DNA of 64,000 bases from Cellulomonas phragmiteti (GCF_016862775.1 NZ_BONP01000011.1:1-64000); one strand, 5' to 3'; positions 9,089-18,334 are shown, counted from the first letter of the stretch. Numbers and translations: made by a program. The notes: a model not told the origin generated them from the letters alone.

Positions 9089-11860
9089 GTGTCCGAGACC
9101 ACCAAGAAGAGCACTCGCGCCAAGGCACCTGCCGACGCGCCGGCCGAGGCGTCCTCGGTCACCACCACCACCGCCGCCCAGCCGGACGGCGCCGCCCTCG
9201 GCGTGACCGAGGTCGACGTGGTCGCGCAGGCGATCGACCAGCTCGTCGCGAACGCCACCAAGGCGCTCGCCGAGTTCGAGTCGATGACGCAGGAGGACGT
9301 CGACCGCTTCGTCAAGAAGGGCGCCGTCGCGGCGCTCGACCAGCACGGCCAGCTCGCCAAGCTCGCGGTCGAGGAGACCGGCCGCGGCGTCTTCGAGGAC
9401 AAGGCCGTGAAGAACATCTTCGCGTGCGAGCACGTCACCAACTCGATGGCGAACCTCAAGACGGTCGGCGTCATCAACGTCGACGACCTCAACGGCATCA
9501 CGGAGATCGCCGAGCCCGTGGGCGTCATCGCCGGGATCACGCCGGTGACCAACCCGACGTCGACCGCGATCTTCAAGTCCCTGATCTCGCTGAAGACCCG
9601 CAACCCGATCATCTTCGCGTTCCACCCGAACGCGCAGCAGTGCTCGGTCGCGGCCGCCCGGATCGTGCGGGACGCGGCGATCGCCGCCGGCGCTCCCGAG
9701 CACTGCATCCAGTGGGTCGAGGTCCCGTCGCTCGCGGCGACCGGTGCGCTCATGAACCACCCCGGCGTCGCGACCATCCTCGCCACCGGCGGCAACGCCA
9801 TGGTCAAGGCCGCGTACTCGTGCGGCAAGCCCGCCCTGGGCGTCGGTGCCGGCAACGTCCCCGCGTACGTCGAGAAGTCCGCCAAGCTGGCGCGGGCGAT
9901 CAACGACATCGTCCTGAGCAAGGCCTTCGACAACGGCGTGATCTGCGCCTCGGAGCAGGCCGCGATCCTCGACGACGAGATCTACGACGCCGCCATGTCG
10001 GAGTTCTCCCGGCTGCACGCGTACCGCACCACCCCGGCCGAGAAGGCGAAGCTCGAGCAGTTCATCTTCGGCGTGGAGGCAGGCGGCGAGAACTGCGGCG
10101 GCGCCAAGCTCAACCCCGCCGTCGTCGGCAAGTCGCCGGTGTGGATCGCGGAGCAGGCAGGCTTCACGGTGCCCGCGGACACGTCGATCATCCTCGCCGA
10201 GGTCTCGGGCGTCGGCCCCGCCGAGCCGCTGACCCGCGAGAAGCTGTGCCCGGTCCTGGCCGTGCTGCGCGCCTCGACCACCGAGGAGGGCATCTCCCTC
10301 GCCGAGCAGATGGTCGAGTTCGACGGCCTGGGCCACTCCGCCGCGATCCACACGCAGGACGAGGCCCTCACGGTCGAGTTCGGCAAGCGCGTCAAGGCGA
10401 TCCGCGTCATCTGCAACGCGCCGTCGTCGCTCGGCGGCATCGGTGACATCTACAACGCCTTCATCCCGTCGCTCACGCTCGGCTGCGGCTCCTACGGCCA
10501 CAACTCGGTGTCGAACAACGTGTCGGCCGTCAACCTCATCAACGTCAAGCGCGTGGGCCGGAGGAACAACAACTTGCAGTGGTTCAAGGTCCCCGCCAAG
10601 ACGTACTTCGAGCCCAACGCGATCCGCTACCTCGCGGAGATGCCGGACGTCGAGCGCGTCACCATCGTCACGGACGCGACCATGACGACCCTCGGGTTCG
10701 TCGACAAGGTCCTCGACGTCCTGCGCCGGCGCGGCAACAACGTCGCGGTCCAGATCATCGACCAGGTCGAGCCGGAGCCGTCCGTCACGACCGTCCAGTC
10801 GGGCGCGGCGCAGATGCGGCACTTCCGTCCCGACACGATCATCGCGCTGGGCGGCGGCTCCCCGATGGACGCCGCGAAGGTCATGTGGCTGCTGTACGAG
10901 CACCCGGAGATCGTGTTCTCCGACCTCAAGCAGAAGTTCTTCGACGTGCGCAAGCGCGCGTTCAAGTTCCCCGCGCTGGGCGACCTGGCCAAGCTCGTCT
11001 GCATCCCCACGACGTCGGGCACCGGCGCCGAGGTCACGCCGTTCGCGGTCATCAGCGACGTCGAGGCGGGCAAGAAGTACCCGCTCGCGGACTACGCGCT
11101 GACGCCCACGGTCGCGATCATCGACCCGGTCCTCACGCACAAGATGCCGCGCTCGCTGGCGGCCGACTCCGGGTTCGACGCGCTCACCCACGCGACCGAG
11201 GCCTTCGTCGCGGTGTACGCGAACGACTTCACCGACGGCATGGCCCTGCAGGCGATCCGCCTCATCTTCGACAACCTCGCGCAGTCGGTGAACGGCGACC
11301 CCACCGACCCGATCACCCAGGACGCGCGGGAGAAGATGCACAACGCCGGCACGATCGCCGGCATGGCGTTCGGCAACGCGTTCCTCGGCATCGTGCATGC
11401 CATGGCCCACGTGGTGGGCTCGACCTACCACCTGGTGCACGGCCGGACCAACGCCACGCTGCTGCCCCACGTGATCCGGTACAACGGCACGGTCCCGACC
11501 AAGCTCACGAGCTGGCCGAAGTACGAGTCCTACGTCGCTCCCGAGCGGTTCCAGCAGATCGCCGCGATGCTCGGCCTGCCGGCCTCGACCCCCGACGAGG
11601 GCGTCGAGTCCTACGCCCTGGCGATCGAGGCGCTGCGCGCCAAGGTCGGCATCCCGCAGTCCTTCGCGGCGCAGGGCGTCGACGAGCAGGAGTTCATGAG
11701 CCGGCTCGACGAGGTCGCGATGGGTGCCTACGAGGACCAGTGCGCCCCGGCGAACCCGCGCATGCCGATGATCGACGACATGAAGGACATCATGACCGCG
11801 GCCTACTACGGCACGTCGCTGGAGGACGTCCGGAACCGCCGCGAGCGGGCGGGGGCCTGA
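9089..11860 (+). CDS. adhE: Bifunctional acetaldehyde-CoA/alcohol dehydrogenase
   Basis: It reduces acetyl-CoA to acetaldehyde and then to ethanol with NADH, serving redox balance without oxygen. Residues about 45-480 are the CoA-acylating aldehyde dehydrogenase, with catalytic Cys near 286 in NGVICASEQ. Residues about 490-915 are the iron alcohol dehydrogenase (GGGSPMDAAKVMW, PTTSGTGAEVTPF, and iron-binding histidines in HAMAHVVGSTYHLVHG). At 923 residues it is slightly long because of a roughly 40-residue Lys/Ala/Thr-rich N-terminal extension. GTG at 9089 follows GGGGAG. It is monocistronic, with a strong hairpin downstream. Confidence 0.95.
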   Translation: MSETTKKSTRAKAPADAPAEASSVTTTTAAQPDGAALGVTEVDVVAQAIDQLVANATKALAEFESMTQEDVDRFVKKGAVAALDQHGQLAKLAVEETGRGVFEDKAVKNIFACEHVTNSMANLKTVGVINVDDLNGITEIAEPVGVIAGITPVTNPTSTAIFKSLISLKTRNPIIFAFHPNAQQCSVAAARIVRDAAIAAGAPEHCIQWVEVPSLAATGALMNHPGVATILATGGNAMVKAAYSCGKPALGVGAGNVPAYVEKSAKLARAINDIVLSKAFDNGVICASEQAAILDDEIYDAAMSEFSRLHAYRTTPAEKAKLEQFIFGVEAGGENCGGAKLNPAVVGKSPVWIAEQAGFTVPADTSIILAEVSGVGPAEPLTREKLCPVLAVLRASTTEEGISLAEQMVEFDGLGHSAAIHTQDEALTVEFGKRVKAIRVICNAPSSLGGIGDIYNAFIPSLTLGCGSYGHNSVSNNVSAVNLINVKRVGRRNNNLQWFKVPAKTYFEPNAIRYLAEMPDVERVTIVTDATMTTLGFVDKVLDVLRRRGNNVAVQIIDQVEPEPSVTTVQSGAAQMRHFRPDTIIALGGGSPMDAAKVMWLLYEHPEIVFSDLKQKFFDVRKRAFKFPALGDLAKLVCIPTTSGTGAEVTPFAVISDVEAGKKYPLADYALTPTVAIIDPVLTHKMPRSLAADSGFDALTHATEAFVAVYANDFTDGMALQAIRLIFDNLAQSVNGDPTDPITQDAREKMHNAGTIAGMAFGNAFLGIVHAMAHVVGSTYHLVHGRTNATLLPHVIRYNGTVPTKLTSWPKYESYVAPERFQQIAAMLGLPASTPDEGVESYALAIEALRAKVGIPQSFAAQGVDEQEFMSRLDEVAMGAYEDQCAPANPRMPMIDDMKDIMTAAYYGTSLEDVRNRRERAGA

Positions 11861-11918
11861 CCGACTCCCCGACGGTCCGCCGCGCGCCCCACGCGCGCGG
11901 CACCCCCGTCACCGCTCC

Positions 11919-11954
11919 GACGCCCCCGCCCCGGCACTGCCGGGCGGGGGCGTC
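11919..11954 (+). terminator. Hairpin terminator after adhE
   Basis: A 13-bp perfect GC-rich stem (11919-11931 with 11942-11954) and 10-nt loop, 58 bases after the adhE stop. No T-tract follows. Confidence 0.6.
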
Positions 11955-12074
11955 GCCGTCCGCGGACCGCGGCACCGGCCGTCGGCGACGCACGACGAGC
12001 GCGACCGGCCATGTCGGGGCAAACTGGGCGCCCCGGCCACCCCCGGCCCGGCCAACCCACCCAGGAGGGTCCTC

Positions 12075-12638
12075 GTGTCCGCGTCCGGCACACCCGCTCG
12101 TCGTCCGCTGTCCCGCACCCTGACGTCCTCCCCCGGACGTCGCGCCGTCCACGCGCTCGCCGCCGGTGCGCTCGTCCTCGGCCTCGCCGCCTGCACGGAC
12201 GACGACGTGCAGCAGGCCGCCGACGGGCTGTCGAACGCCGCGCAGGGCGCCGCCGACGAGATCACCGCGGCGGGTGACCGGATCCAGCAGGCGCTCGGCG
12301 ACGCGCAGTCCCACGCCGACGAGGCACGCGCCGGCGTCGAGGCGGCACGCGCCGAGGCCGCCGGTCTCGGCGACCAGGCGCGCGGCCAGGCCGACGCCGC
12401 CGTGACGTCCGCGCAGGCCGCGGTCGACGAGGCGCAGGTCGCGCTGCAGCAGGCGAGGGCCGAGGGCGCCGAGGCCTCCGCGCAGGCGCTGGCCGAGGCC
12501 CAGGCGAAGGTCGACGCCGCGCGCGCCGAGCTCGACGCCGTCACGGCCGGTGCGGGCGCCGAGGCCGGCGGCGCGCTGCAGAGCCTCGGGGCGCAGCTCG
12601 CCACGCTCGGGGAGGACCTGCGGGCCGCGACGCAGTGA
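12075..12638 (+). CDS. Ala/Glu-rich coiled-coil lipoprotein
   Basis: A 187-residue protein of unknown function. After a basic N-terminus comes a signal sequence with lipobox LGLAAC (Cys40), so it is predicted to be a membrane-anchored lipoprotein. Most of the rest (about 45-185) is Ala, Glu, Gln, Asp and Arg in a heptad-like pattern with no Pro and almost no aromatics. That predicts one long helical coiled coil. The GTG at 12075 follows a good AGGAGGG site. It resembles apolipoprotein-like or Lpp-like cell-envelope spacers only in composition. Confidence 0.7.
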   Translation: MSASGTPARRPLSRTLTSSPGRRAVHALAAGALVLGLAACTDDDVQQAADGLSNAAQGAADEITAAGDRIQQALGDAQSHADEARAGVEAARAEAAGLGDQARGQADAAVTSAQAAVDEAQVALQQARAEGAEASAQALAEAQAKVDAARAELDAVTAGAGAEAGGALQSLGAQLATLGEDLRAATQ

Positions 12639-12757
12639 CCTCACGGCGACGCCGGACGGGCCACCCGTGGTCGGACCGCGGGCGACGTCGCGGGTGAAAT
12701 CCGCGACGTGCCCGGCCGAACGTTGTCCGTGGGCCCGTCCTTGCCGATCTTGAAGGC

Positions 12758-12883
12758 ATGACCGTCCGCACGCACACCCGAGAGGTGCGACGCCACCGCG
12801 CCGAGTGGTGGGTCGTCGCGGCGTGGACGTCGCTCGTGCTGCTGGTCGTGAGCGGCCTCCTCGCCGCTGCCGGCCTGCTCTGA
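12758..12883 (+). CDS. Small single-span membrane protein, 41 residues
   Basis: A short reading frame, ATG to TGA, encodes 41 residues. An Arg/His-rich N-terminus (about 1-16) precedes one hydrophobic helix (about 17-41, starting WWVVAAW and ending LLAAAGLL). GAAGG lies 4 bases before the ATG, and GATCTT, a plausible -10, ends 6 nt before it. It sits alone between the lipoprotein and aminotransferase genes. Composition is clearly coding-like, but expression is unproven and I do not recognise the family. Confidence 0.5.
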   Translation: MTVRTHTREVRRHRAEWWVVAAWTSLVLLVVSGLLAAAGLL

Positions 12884-12893
12884 CCCGTCGGCC

Positions 12894-12899
12894 TATGCT
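12894..12899 (+). promoter_or_regulatory. -10 box (TATGCT), leaderless start of the aminotransferase
   Basis: The hexamer ends 6 nt before the GTG at 12906; no ribosome site is present between them. Confidence 0.5.
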
Positions 12900-12905
12900 C
12901 GCCGC

Positions 12906-14126
12906 GTGACGAGCAGGTGGCAGCAGGTGGCAGCAGCGACGGGGCTGCTCGACGCGGACGGCAGCGCCCGCCCGACGATCTTCGCGGAGATGTCGGCGCT
13001 CGCCACCCGCACGGGCGCCCTCAACCTCGGCCAGGGCTTCCCCGACGTCGACGGCCCGGCGACCGTCGCGCGTGCCGCCGCCGACGCGATCCTCCACGGG
13101 CACAACCAGTACCCGCCGGGCCCCGGGACCGCGCCGCTGCGGGCCGCGATCGCCGCCCACCAGCGCACGCGGTACGGCATCGAGCTCGACGTCGACACGC
13201 AGGTGCTGGTGACGACGGGCGCGACGGAGGCGCTCGCCGCGGCCGTGCTGGCGCTCACCGGCTCGGGCGACGAGGTGCTCATGCTGGAGCCCTCCTACGA
13301 CTCGTACGCGGCCGTCGTGGCGATGGCGGGGGCGACCCGCACGACCGCCCCGCTGCGTCCGACGGCCGACGGCTTCCGCCTCGACGTCGCCGCGCTCGAG
13401 CGGGCGGTGACCCCGCGCACGCGGCTGCTGCTGCTGAACTCGCCGCACAACCCCACCGGTGCCGTGCTCGACCGGGACGAGCTCGCCGCCGTCGCGCGGG
13501 TCGCCGTGGCGCACGACCTGCTCGTCGTCACCGACGAGGTGTACGAGCACCTGGTGTTCGACGTCGAGCACGTGCCGATCGCCACGCTGCCGGGCATGGC
13601 GGAGCGGACGCTGACGATCTCCTCCAGCGGCAAGACGTTCTCGTTCACGGGCTGGAAGATCGGGTGGGTCAGCGGGCCGGCCGAGCTCGTGGGCGCCGTG
13701 CGGACGGTCAAGCAGTTCCTCACCTACACCTCGGGCGCGCCGTTCCAGCCGGCGGTCGCGCATGCGCTCACGGACCCCGCCGCGCTGGCCTGGGTCGACG
13801 GGCTCGTCCGGTCGCTGGCCCGGCGGCGCGACCTGCTGTGCGCGGGGCTGCGCGACGCGGGGTTCGACGTGGTCCGGCCGGACGGCACGTACTTCGTCCT
13901 CGCCGACGCCGCACCGCTCGGGGCCGTCGACGGGGCGGCGTTCTGCCGCGACTTGCCGGGGCGCGCGGGCGTCGTGGCCGTGCCGGTGAGCGCGTTCACG
14001 CGCGCGGGGTCGCCGACCCACGACGCCCTGCGCACCTGGGTCCGCTTCACGTTCGTCAAGCGGCAGGACGTCCTCGAGGAGGCGGTGGACCGGCTCCGGG
14101 CCGCGTTCGACCCGCCCGTCAGCTGA
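12906..14126 (+). CDS. Class I/II PLP aminotransferase, DapC-like
   Basis: A fold-type I aminotransferase of 406 residues. The N-terminal NLGQGFPD, the NQYPPGPG segment, NSPHNPTGAV, TDEVYEHLVFD and SSSGKTFSFTGWKIGW (PLP-binding Lys near 243) are all intact. The closest protein I can recall is mycobacterial Rv0858c, annotated as N-succinyldiaminopimelate aminotransferase DapC. The same branch also contains methionine and kynurenine aminotransferases, so the substrate is not certain. The presence of dapD, dapE and lysA elsewhere in the window makes the DapC role reasonable. Its stop overlaps the convergent MFS gene by 8 bases. Confidence 0.85.
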   Translation: MTSRWQQVAAATGLLDADGSARPTIFAEMSALATRTGALNLGQGFPDVDGPATVARAAADAILHGHNQYPPGPGTAPLRAAIAAHQRTRYGIELDVDTQVLVTTGATEALAAAVLALTGSGDEVLMLEPSYDSYAAVVAMAGATRTTAPLRPTADGFRLDVAALERAVTPRTRLLLLNSPHNPTGAVLDRDELAAVARVAVAHDLLVVTDEVYEHLVFDVEHVPIATLPGMAERTLTISSSGKTFSFTGWKIGWVSGPAELVGAVRTVKQFLTYTSGAPFQPAVAHALTDPAALAWVDGLVRSLARRRDLLCAGLRDAGFDVVRPDGTYFVLADAAPLGAVDGAAFCRDLPGRAGVVAVPVSAFTRAGSPTHDALRTWVRFTFVKRQDVLEEAVDRLRAAFDPPVS

Positions 14127-15423
14127 GCTGCCAGGCCCCACCGCGACGGAAGGCCGGCGTGGCCAGCGCGAGGACCGCCAGGCCCACGACGGCGGCACCG
14201 AGCATCACCGCCGCCATCGCGACGGCGCCACCGCCCAGCACGCCGGACAGGTTGGCCACGACGCCGCCCGTGCCGGCCTGCAGCGAGCCGATGAACGCGG
14301 CCGCGGTGCCCGCCATGGCGCCGTGGCGACCGAGCGCGATCGCAGTGGCGTTGGGCGGCGCGAAGTTCACGAGCGCGAGCACGAGCCACAGCACGACGAG
14401 CAGCGCCCACAGCCCGCCGGCACCGGTCAGCGCGAGCGCGAGCAGCACCCCCGTGAGCACGACCGTGGCGACCATCGCCACGCGCAGGATCCGGATCGGC
14501 GCCACGCGCCGCACGATCGCGGCGTTGACCTGGGCCCCGAGCACGAGGCCGACGCCGTTGACCGCGAACAGCAGGGCGAACTGGTGGCTCGTCAGGCCGT
14601 ACCCGACCTGCAGCACGAACGGCGAGGCCACGACGTAGGTCATGAGGACCGCCATCGTCAGGCCGGGCAGCACCGCGAGCGCGACGAAGTGCCGGTCGCG
14701 CAGCAGGTGCGCGTACCCCGACAGGGCGGTCCGGACGCCGCCCGGGCGCCGACGCTCGGGCGGCAGGGTCTCGGGCATGCGCAGCAGGACCACGACCCAC
14801 AGCGCGACGCCGAACATCGCCAGCACCACGAACACCGCGCGCCACCCCCACTGCCCGGCGATCAGCCCGCCGAGCGACGGCGCGAACAGCGGGGCGACGC
14901 CGATGACGAGCATGAGCCGGGACATCAGGCGGGAGGCGTCCGACCCGGTGAACCGGTCGCGGATGAGCGCCATCGCGACGACGGTGGCCGACGCGTTGAA
15001 GAACCCCTGCGCGACGCGCAGCGCCACGAGCGGGACGATCGCCGGCGCGATCGCGCACAGCAGCGAGATCACCACGTGCAGCGCGACCCCGACGAGCACG
15101 GGGGTGCGGCGCCCGAACCGGTCCGACAGCGGCCCGATGACCAGCTGCCCGACGGCGCCGCCGATGAGCATGCCCGTCATCGTCAGCTGGGCGGCCGCGG
15201 CGGACGTGCCGAGGTCACGGGCGACGTCCGGCAGCGAGGGCAGGTAGATATCGGTGGAGACCGCCGGCAGGGCGGCCATCGTGCCGAGCAGCAGGATGTG
15301 CTTGGCGTCGGGGCGGTACCGGGGGGCGTCGTCCGCCGGGGCGGCACCGGCCGGCGCGGCGGTGGCAGGGGGCGCGCCGGCGACGGGCTGCGACGTGGTG
15401 GTGCTGGGACGGGTCAGGCGCAT
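14119..15423 (-). CDS. MFS drug-resistance transporter, Bcr/CflA family
   Basis: A proton-driven exporter of 434 residues with about 12 transmembrane helices. A disordered Ala/Pro-rich N-terminus (1-40) precedes the family start LLLGTMAALPAVSTDIYLPSLP. The MFS loop motif is GPLSDRFGRRTPVLVG, between helices 2 and 3. Bcr/CflA members export drugs such as bicyclomycin and chloramphenicol, or amino acids. The substrate here is unknown. The ATG at 15423 has GGAAGGA upstream. Confidence 0.88.
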   Translation of the reverse strand: MRLTRPSTTTSQPVAGAPPATAAPAGAAPADDAPRYRPDAKHILLLGTMAALPAVSTDIYLPSLPDVARDLGTSAAAAQLTMTGMLIGGAVGQLVIGPLSDRFGRRTPVLVGVALHVVISLLCAIAPAIVPLVALRVAQGFFNASATVVAMALIRDRFTGSDASRLMSRLMLVIGVAPLFAPSLGGLIAGQWGWRAVFVVLAMFGVALWVVVLLRMPETLPPERRRPGGVRTALSGYAHLLRDRHFVALAVLPGLTMAVLMTYVVASPFVLQVGYGLTSHQFALLFAVNGVGLVLGAQVNAAIVRRVAPIRILRVAMVATVVLTGVLLALALTGAGGLWALLVVLWLVLALVNFAPPNATAIALGRHGAMAGTAAAFIGSLQAGTGGVVANLSGVLGGGAVAMAAVMLGAAVVGLAVLALATPAFRRGGAWQLS

Positions 15424-15525
15424 GGTCCTTCCATCGTCGCACCGGCCGCACCCGAGCACGAATCGATTCGACCGTGAGCCTGCCCACGCGTGCGGGTGTC
15501 GGTGGCGGGTGGGAGGCTGGCCCGC

Positions 15526-16281
15526 ATGTGCGGCAGGTACGCCTCCTTCCGGGAGGACCAGGCGATCGCCGACGAGTTCGCGGTGGCGACCGTGGCGGAC
15601 GACGTGCGGCTGCTGCCACCGTCCTGGAACGTCGCTCCCACCGACGGTGTGCGGACGGTCGTCGAGCGTGCCGACCGCGCGACGGGCGAGATCACCCGCC
15701 AGCTGCGCGTCGCGCGCTGGGGCCTGGTCCCGTCGTGGGCGAAGGACCCGTCGGTCGGCAGCCGGATGATCAACGCGCGGGTCGAGACGGTCGCGGACAA
15801 GCCCGCGTTCGCCCGGCCGTTCGCCACGCGTCGCGCCCTCCTGCCCGCCGACGGCTACTACGAGTGGCAGGCCGGGCCCGAGGCCCCGGCCGGGGCTCCC
15901 CGCAGCCGTCGCGCCCCGAAGCAGCCCTTCTGGATCCACCCCGCCGACGGTGGTGTGGCGGCGCTCGCCGGCCTGTACGAGTTCTGGCGGGACCGGACCC
16001 GGCCCGACGACGACCCCGACCGGTGGCTCGTCACCGTCACCGTCGTGACCCGTGCCGCGACCGAGGCCATGGCCTCGATCCACGACCGCCAGCCGCTGAT
16101 CCTGCCGCCCGACCTGTGGTCCGCGTGGCTCGACCCGGCGGTCGGCGCCGACGACGCCCGCGAGCTCCTGGCGGCCGCACCGCCGCCGCTCGTCGCGACC
16201 CCTGTGTCGACCCAGGTCAACACCGTGGCCCACAACACCCCCGACCTCCTCGACCCGACCGGCGACGACCTGCGCACCTGA
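15526..16281 (+). CDS. SRAP-domain abasic-site DNA-protein crosslink protein
   Basis: A YedK/HMCES-family protein of 251 residues that covalently caps abasic sites in single-stranded DNA. The ATG at 15526 is fixed by the family rule that Cys2 is the reactive residue (MCGRYA). WNVAPT supplies the conserved Asn, GYYEW the Glu, and VNTVAHNTP the active-site His. It is adjacent and convergent to the adenylate cyclase gene and has no SOS box that I can see. Confidence 0.93.
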   Translation: MCGRYASFREDQAIADEFAVATVADDVRLLPPSWNVAPTDGVRTVVERADRATGEITRQLRVARWGLVPSWAKDPSVGSRMINARVETVADKPAFARPFATRRALLPADGYYEWQAGPEAPAGAPRSRRAPKQPFWIHPADGGVAALAGLYEFWRDRTRPDDDPDRWLVTVTVVTRAATEAMASIHDRQPLILPPDLWSAWLDPAVGADDARELLAAAPPPLVATPVSTQVNTVAHNTPDLLDPTGDDLRT

Positions 16282-16322
16282 CGCTGACGTCCTGGCGGCA
16301 CTGCGGCGGAGCGCGTCCACCG

Positions 16323-17450
16323 TCAGACGGGGGCGGACTCCAGGCGGTACGGGACGACCTCGCCGACACCCGCCAGCTCGCGCGGCGACTGCTGCGTGAG
16401 GCGGAACCGCGGGTCGCCGCCCAGGACCTGCGCCGTGACAGCGTCGACGAGCACGGTGCTGGGATCGGCGACGTCCGTGAGCCGGGCGGCGAGGTTGACG
16501 CTGGGCCCGAAGACGTCGCCGAACCGCGACAGCACCCGCCCCCACACCAGGCCCACCCGCACGGGCGTCACCCCGCGGGCCCCCTCGGCCAGGCCCCCGG
16601 CGCCGCGGGCCGCCTCGACGTCCAGCGACACCCCGAACGCGTCGGCGAGGCCGATCGCGACCGCCGCGCCCGCCCCGGGCGAGTCGGCGATGAACAGCAC
16701 CGCGTCGCCGATGGTCTTGACCACACGACCCCCGGCGCTGACGACGACGTCGCGCGCCGCCGTCTCGAAGCGCTGGACGAACAGCGACAGGTCGGTCGAC
16801 CCCAGCCCGGCCGTGCGGCGCGTGAACGAGACCATGTCGGCGAACCCCACGGCGCGGGCGAGCGGCAGCCGGCTGCCGTCGACGGTGACGTCCCGCAGGT
16901 GCCCGAACTCCGCCGCGTAGCGGTCCGCGACCGCCGCGAGCTGGCGCCGGTAGGAGTGCAGGAGCTGCTGCTCCAGCAGCGGGGCGAGGTCCCGCAGCCG
17001 GTCGAGCACGAGCAGGCGCGCCGAGGTGTCGTCGAGGCCGTAGCGCGTCGCCATGTCCTCGACGAGGGCCTCGACCTGCCACAGCGCGAGCCGGTCCGAC
17101 GTGTGCCCGAGGGAGCGGACCACGGTGACCACCGTGCTCAGTGCGAGCCCGTGCTCCAGGACCAGCTCCTGCGCCAGGGTGAGCGCCTGCGCGTCGCGCT
17201 CCGTGAACATGACCTCGTCGTCGCCGTGGCTCGGCAGGCCCAGGGTGCGCCAGTAGTCGCGCACCGTGTCGAGCGCGATCCCGGTCCGACGCGCCAGGTC
17301 CCGCGCGCTGAGGGCCCGCGGCCCGCCGAGCAGCAGCTCGTCGAGCTCGTCCGTCGTGCCCGTGGGGGGGCCGGCGAGGTGCTCCGGTGGGGACGTCGGC
17401 GCCGGGTCGACGCCCGCCGGCCCGCTGTCCTGTCCCCGACCTCCCGGCAC
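16323..17450 (-). CDS. Class III adenylate/guanylate cyclase
   Basis: It makes cyclic AMP (or GMP) from the nucleotide triphosphate. Residues about 45-185 form a helical N-terminal region that starts with a helix-turn-helix-like segment (SARDLARRTGIALDTVRDYW), like the regulatory part of mycobacterial Rv2212. Residues about 200-370 form the cyclase domain: metal-binding Asp in VGFADMVSFT, GGRVVKTIGDAVLF, and GPSVNLAARLTDVA. It lacks membrane segments, so it is probably cytosolic. The GTG at 17450 lies 6 nt after a TAGGCT -10 box. Confidence 0.9.
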   Translation of the reverse strand: MPGGRGQDSGPAGVDPAPTSPPEHLAGPPTGTTDELDELLLGGPRALSARDLARRTGIALDTVRDYWRTLGLPSHGDDEVMFTERDAQALTLAQELVLEHGLALSTVVTVVRSLGHTSDRLALWQVEALVEDMATRYGLDDTSARLLVLDRLRDLAPLLEQQLLHSYRRQLAAVADRYAAEFGHLRDVTVDGSRLPLARAVGFADMVSFTRRTAGLGSTDLSLFVQRFETAARDVVVSAGGRVVKTIGDAVLFIADSPGAGAAVAIGLADAFGVSLDVEAARGAGGLAEGARGVTPVRVGLVWGRVLSRFGDVFGPSVNLAARLTDVADPSTVLVDAVTAQVLGGDPRFRLTQQSPRELAGVGEVVPYRLESAPV

Positions 17451-17456
17451 GAGGGC

Positions 17457-17462
17457 AGCCTA
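17457..17462 (-). promoter_or_regulatory. -10 box (TAGGCT), leaderless start of the cyclase gene
   Basis: Minus-strand TAGGCT ends 6 nt before the GTG start, in the two-base gap next to the birA stop. Confidence 0.5.
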
Positions 17463-17464
17463 GT

Positions 17465-18334
17465 TCACGGCCCTGTGGCACCGGTGACGCGCACGTGCGC
17501 GACGTCACCGGCGAGCACGTGGTGCACCGTGCCGTCGCCCGCCCGGACGAGGAGGGCCCCGTCGTCGGCGAGACCCGTCGCGGTCCCGACGAGGTCGGTG
17601 CCGCTCGGCAGCTCGACGCGCACGTGCTGCCCGAGGGTGGAGCACACCGAGGCCACCTCGTCGACGAGCCCCGCAGCAGCGGCGTCCCCGTCGTGCTCCG
17701 ACCACCGCTGCGCCACCTCCTCGAGCGCACGGACGAGCGCGACGAGCACGTTCCCGCGGTCGGCCGACCGGGCTCCCGCCAGCGCGAGCGACGTCGCCCA
17801 CGGCACCGGCAGCTCCTCGGCTCGCTGGTCGACGTTGACACCGATGCCCACGGCGACAGCGGGGACCTCCGGGACGGCCCGGGCCAGGATGCCGGCGACC
17901 TTGCGCGTCGTCCCCCACCCGTCGAGGCGCGGGGCCGCCGCCCCGAGGTCGACGAGGACGTCGTTGGGCCACTTGAGGACGGCCGCGACACCCGCCGTCG
18001 CGCGCAGCGCCCGCACCGTGCCCAGCCCCGCGAGCAGGGGCAGCCACCCGTAGGTCGCCGGGCCGGACCGGGGGCGTGCGACGAAGGTGCAGGCCAGGGC
18101 CGAGCGCGGGGGCGTCGTCCAGGTCCGGCCCGCCCGCCCGTGGCCGGCGGTCTGGTGCTCGGCGACCAGCAGGCTCGCGTGCGGCCACGCGTCCGGGTCG
18201 GTGCTCAGCGCGGCGACCACGTCGTCGTTGGTGGACCCGACCTCGTCGACGACGTCGAGCCGGGCGAGGGGTCCCGCGGGGGCGAGCAGCAGCTCGCGCA
18301 ACGTGTCGACCTCCAGGGGCGGGCGCGCGGTCAT
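17465..18334 (-). CDS. birA: Biotin--[acetyl-CoA-carboxylase] ligase
   Basis: It activates biotin to biotinyl-AMP and attaches it to the carboxylase carrier domain. The 289-residue protein shows VGSTNDDVV, the biotin-binding loop HQTAGHGRAGRTW, LKWPNDVLVD, KVAGILAR and AVGIGVNVD. It has no N-terminal helix-turn-helix, so it is the group I enzyme and not a repressor. It is divergent from the acyl-CoA carboxylase beta-subunit gene, a pairing known in other actinobacteria. The ATG at 18334 was chosen because the frame upstream lacks family similarity. Confidence 0.94.
   Translation of the reverse strand: MTARPPLEVDTLRELLLAPAGPLARLDVVDEVGSTNDDVVAALSTDPDAWPHASLLVAEHQTAGHGRAGRTWTTPPRSALACTFVARPRSGPATYGWLPLLAGLGTVRALRATAGVAAVLKWPNDVLVDLGAAAPRLDGWGTTRKVAGILARAVPEVPAVAVGIGVNVDQRAEELPVPWATSLALAGARSADRGNVLVALVRALEEVAQRWSEHDGDAAAAGLVDEVASVCSTLGQHVRVELPSGTDLVGTATGLADDGALLVRAGDGTVHHVLAGDVAHVRVTGATGP

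Noticed and set aside
15474..18053. An 859-codon plus-strand open frame over SRAP, cyclase and birA
   Set aside because: It is a shadow frame of three well-supported genes, with no domain of its own.
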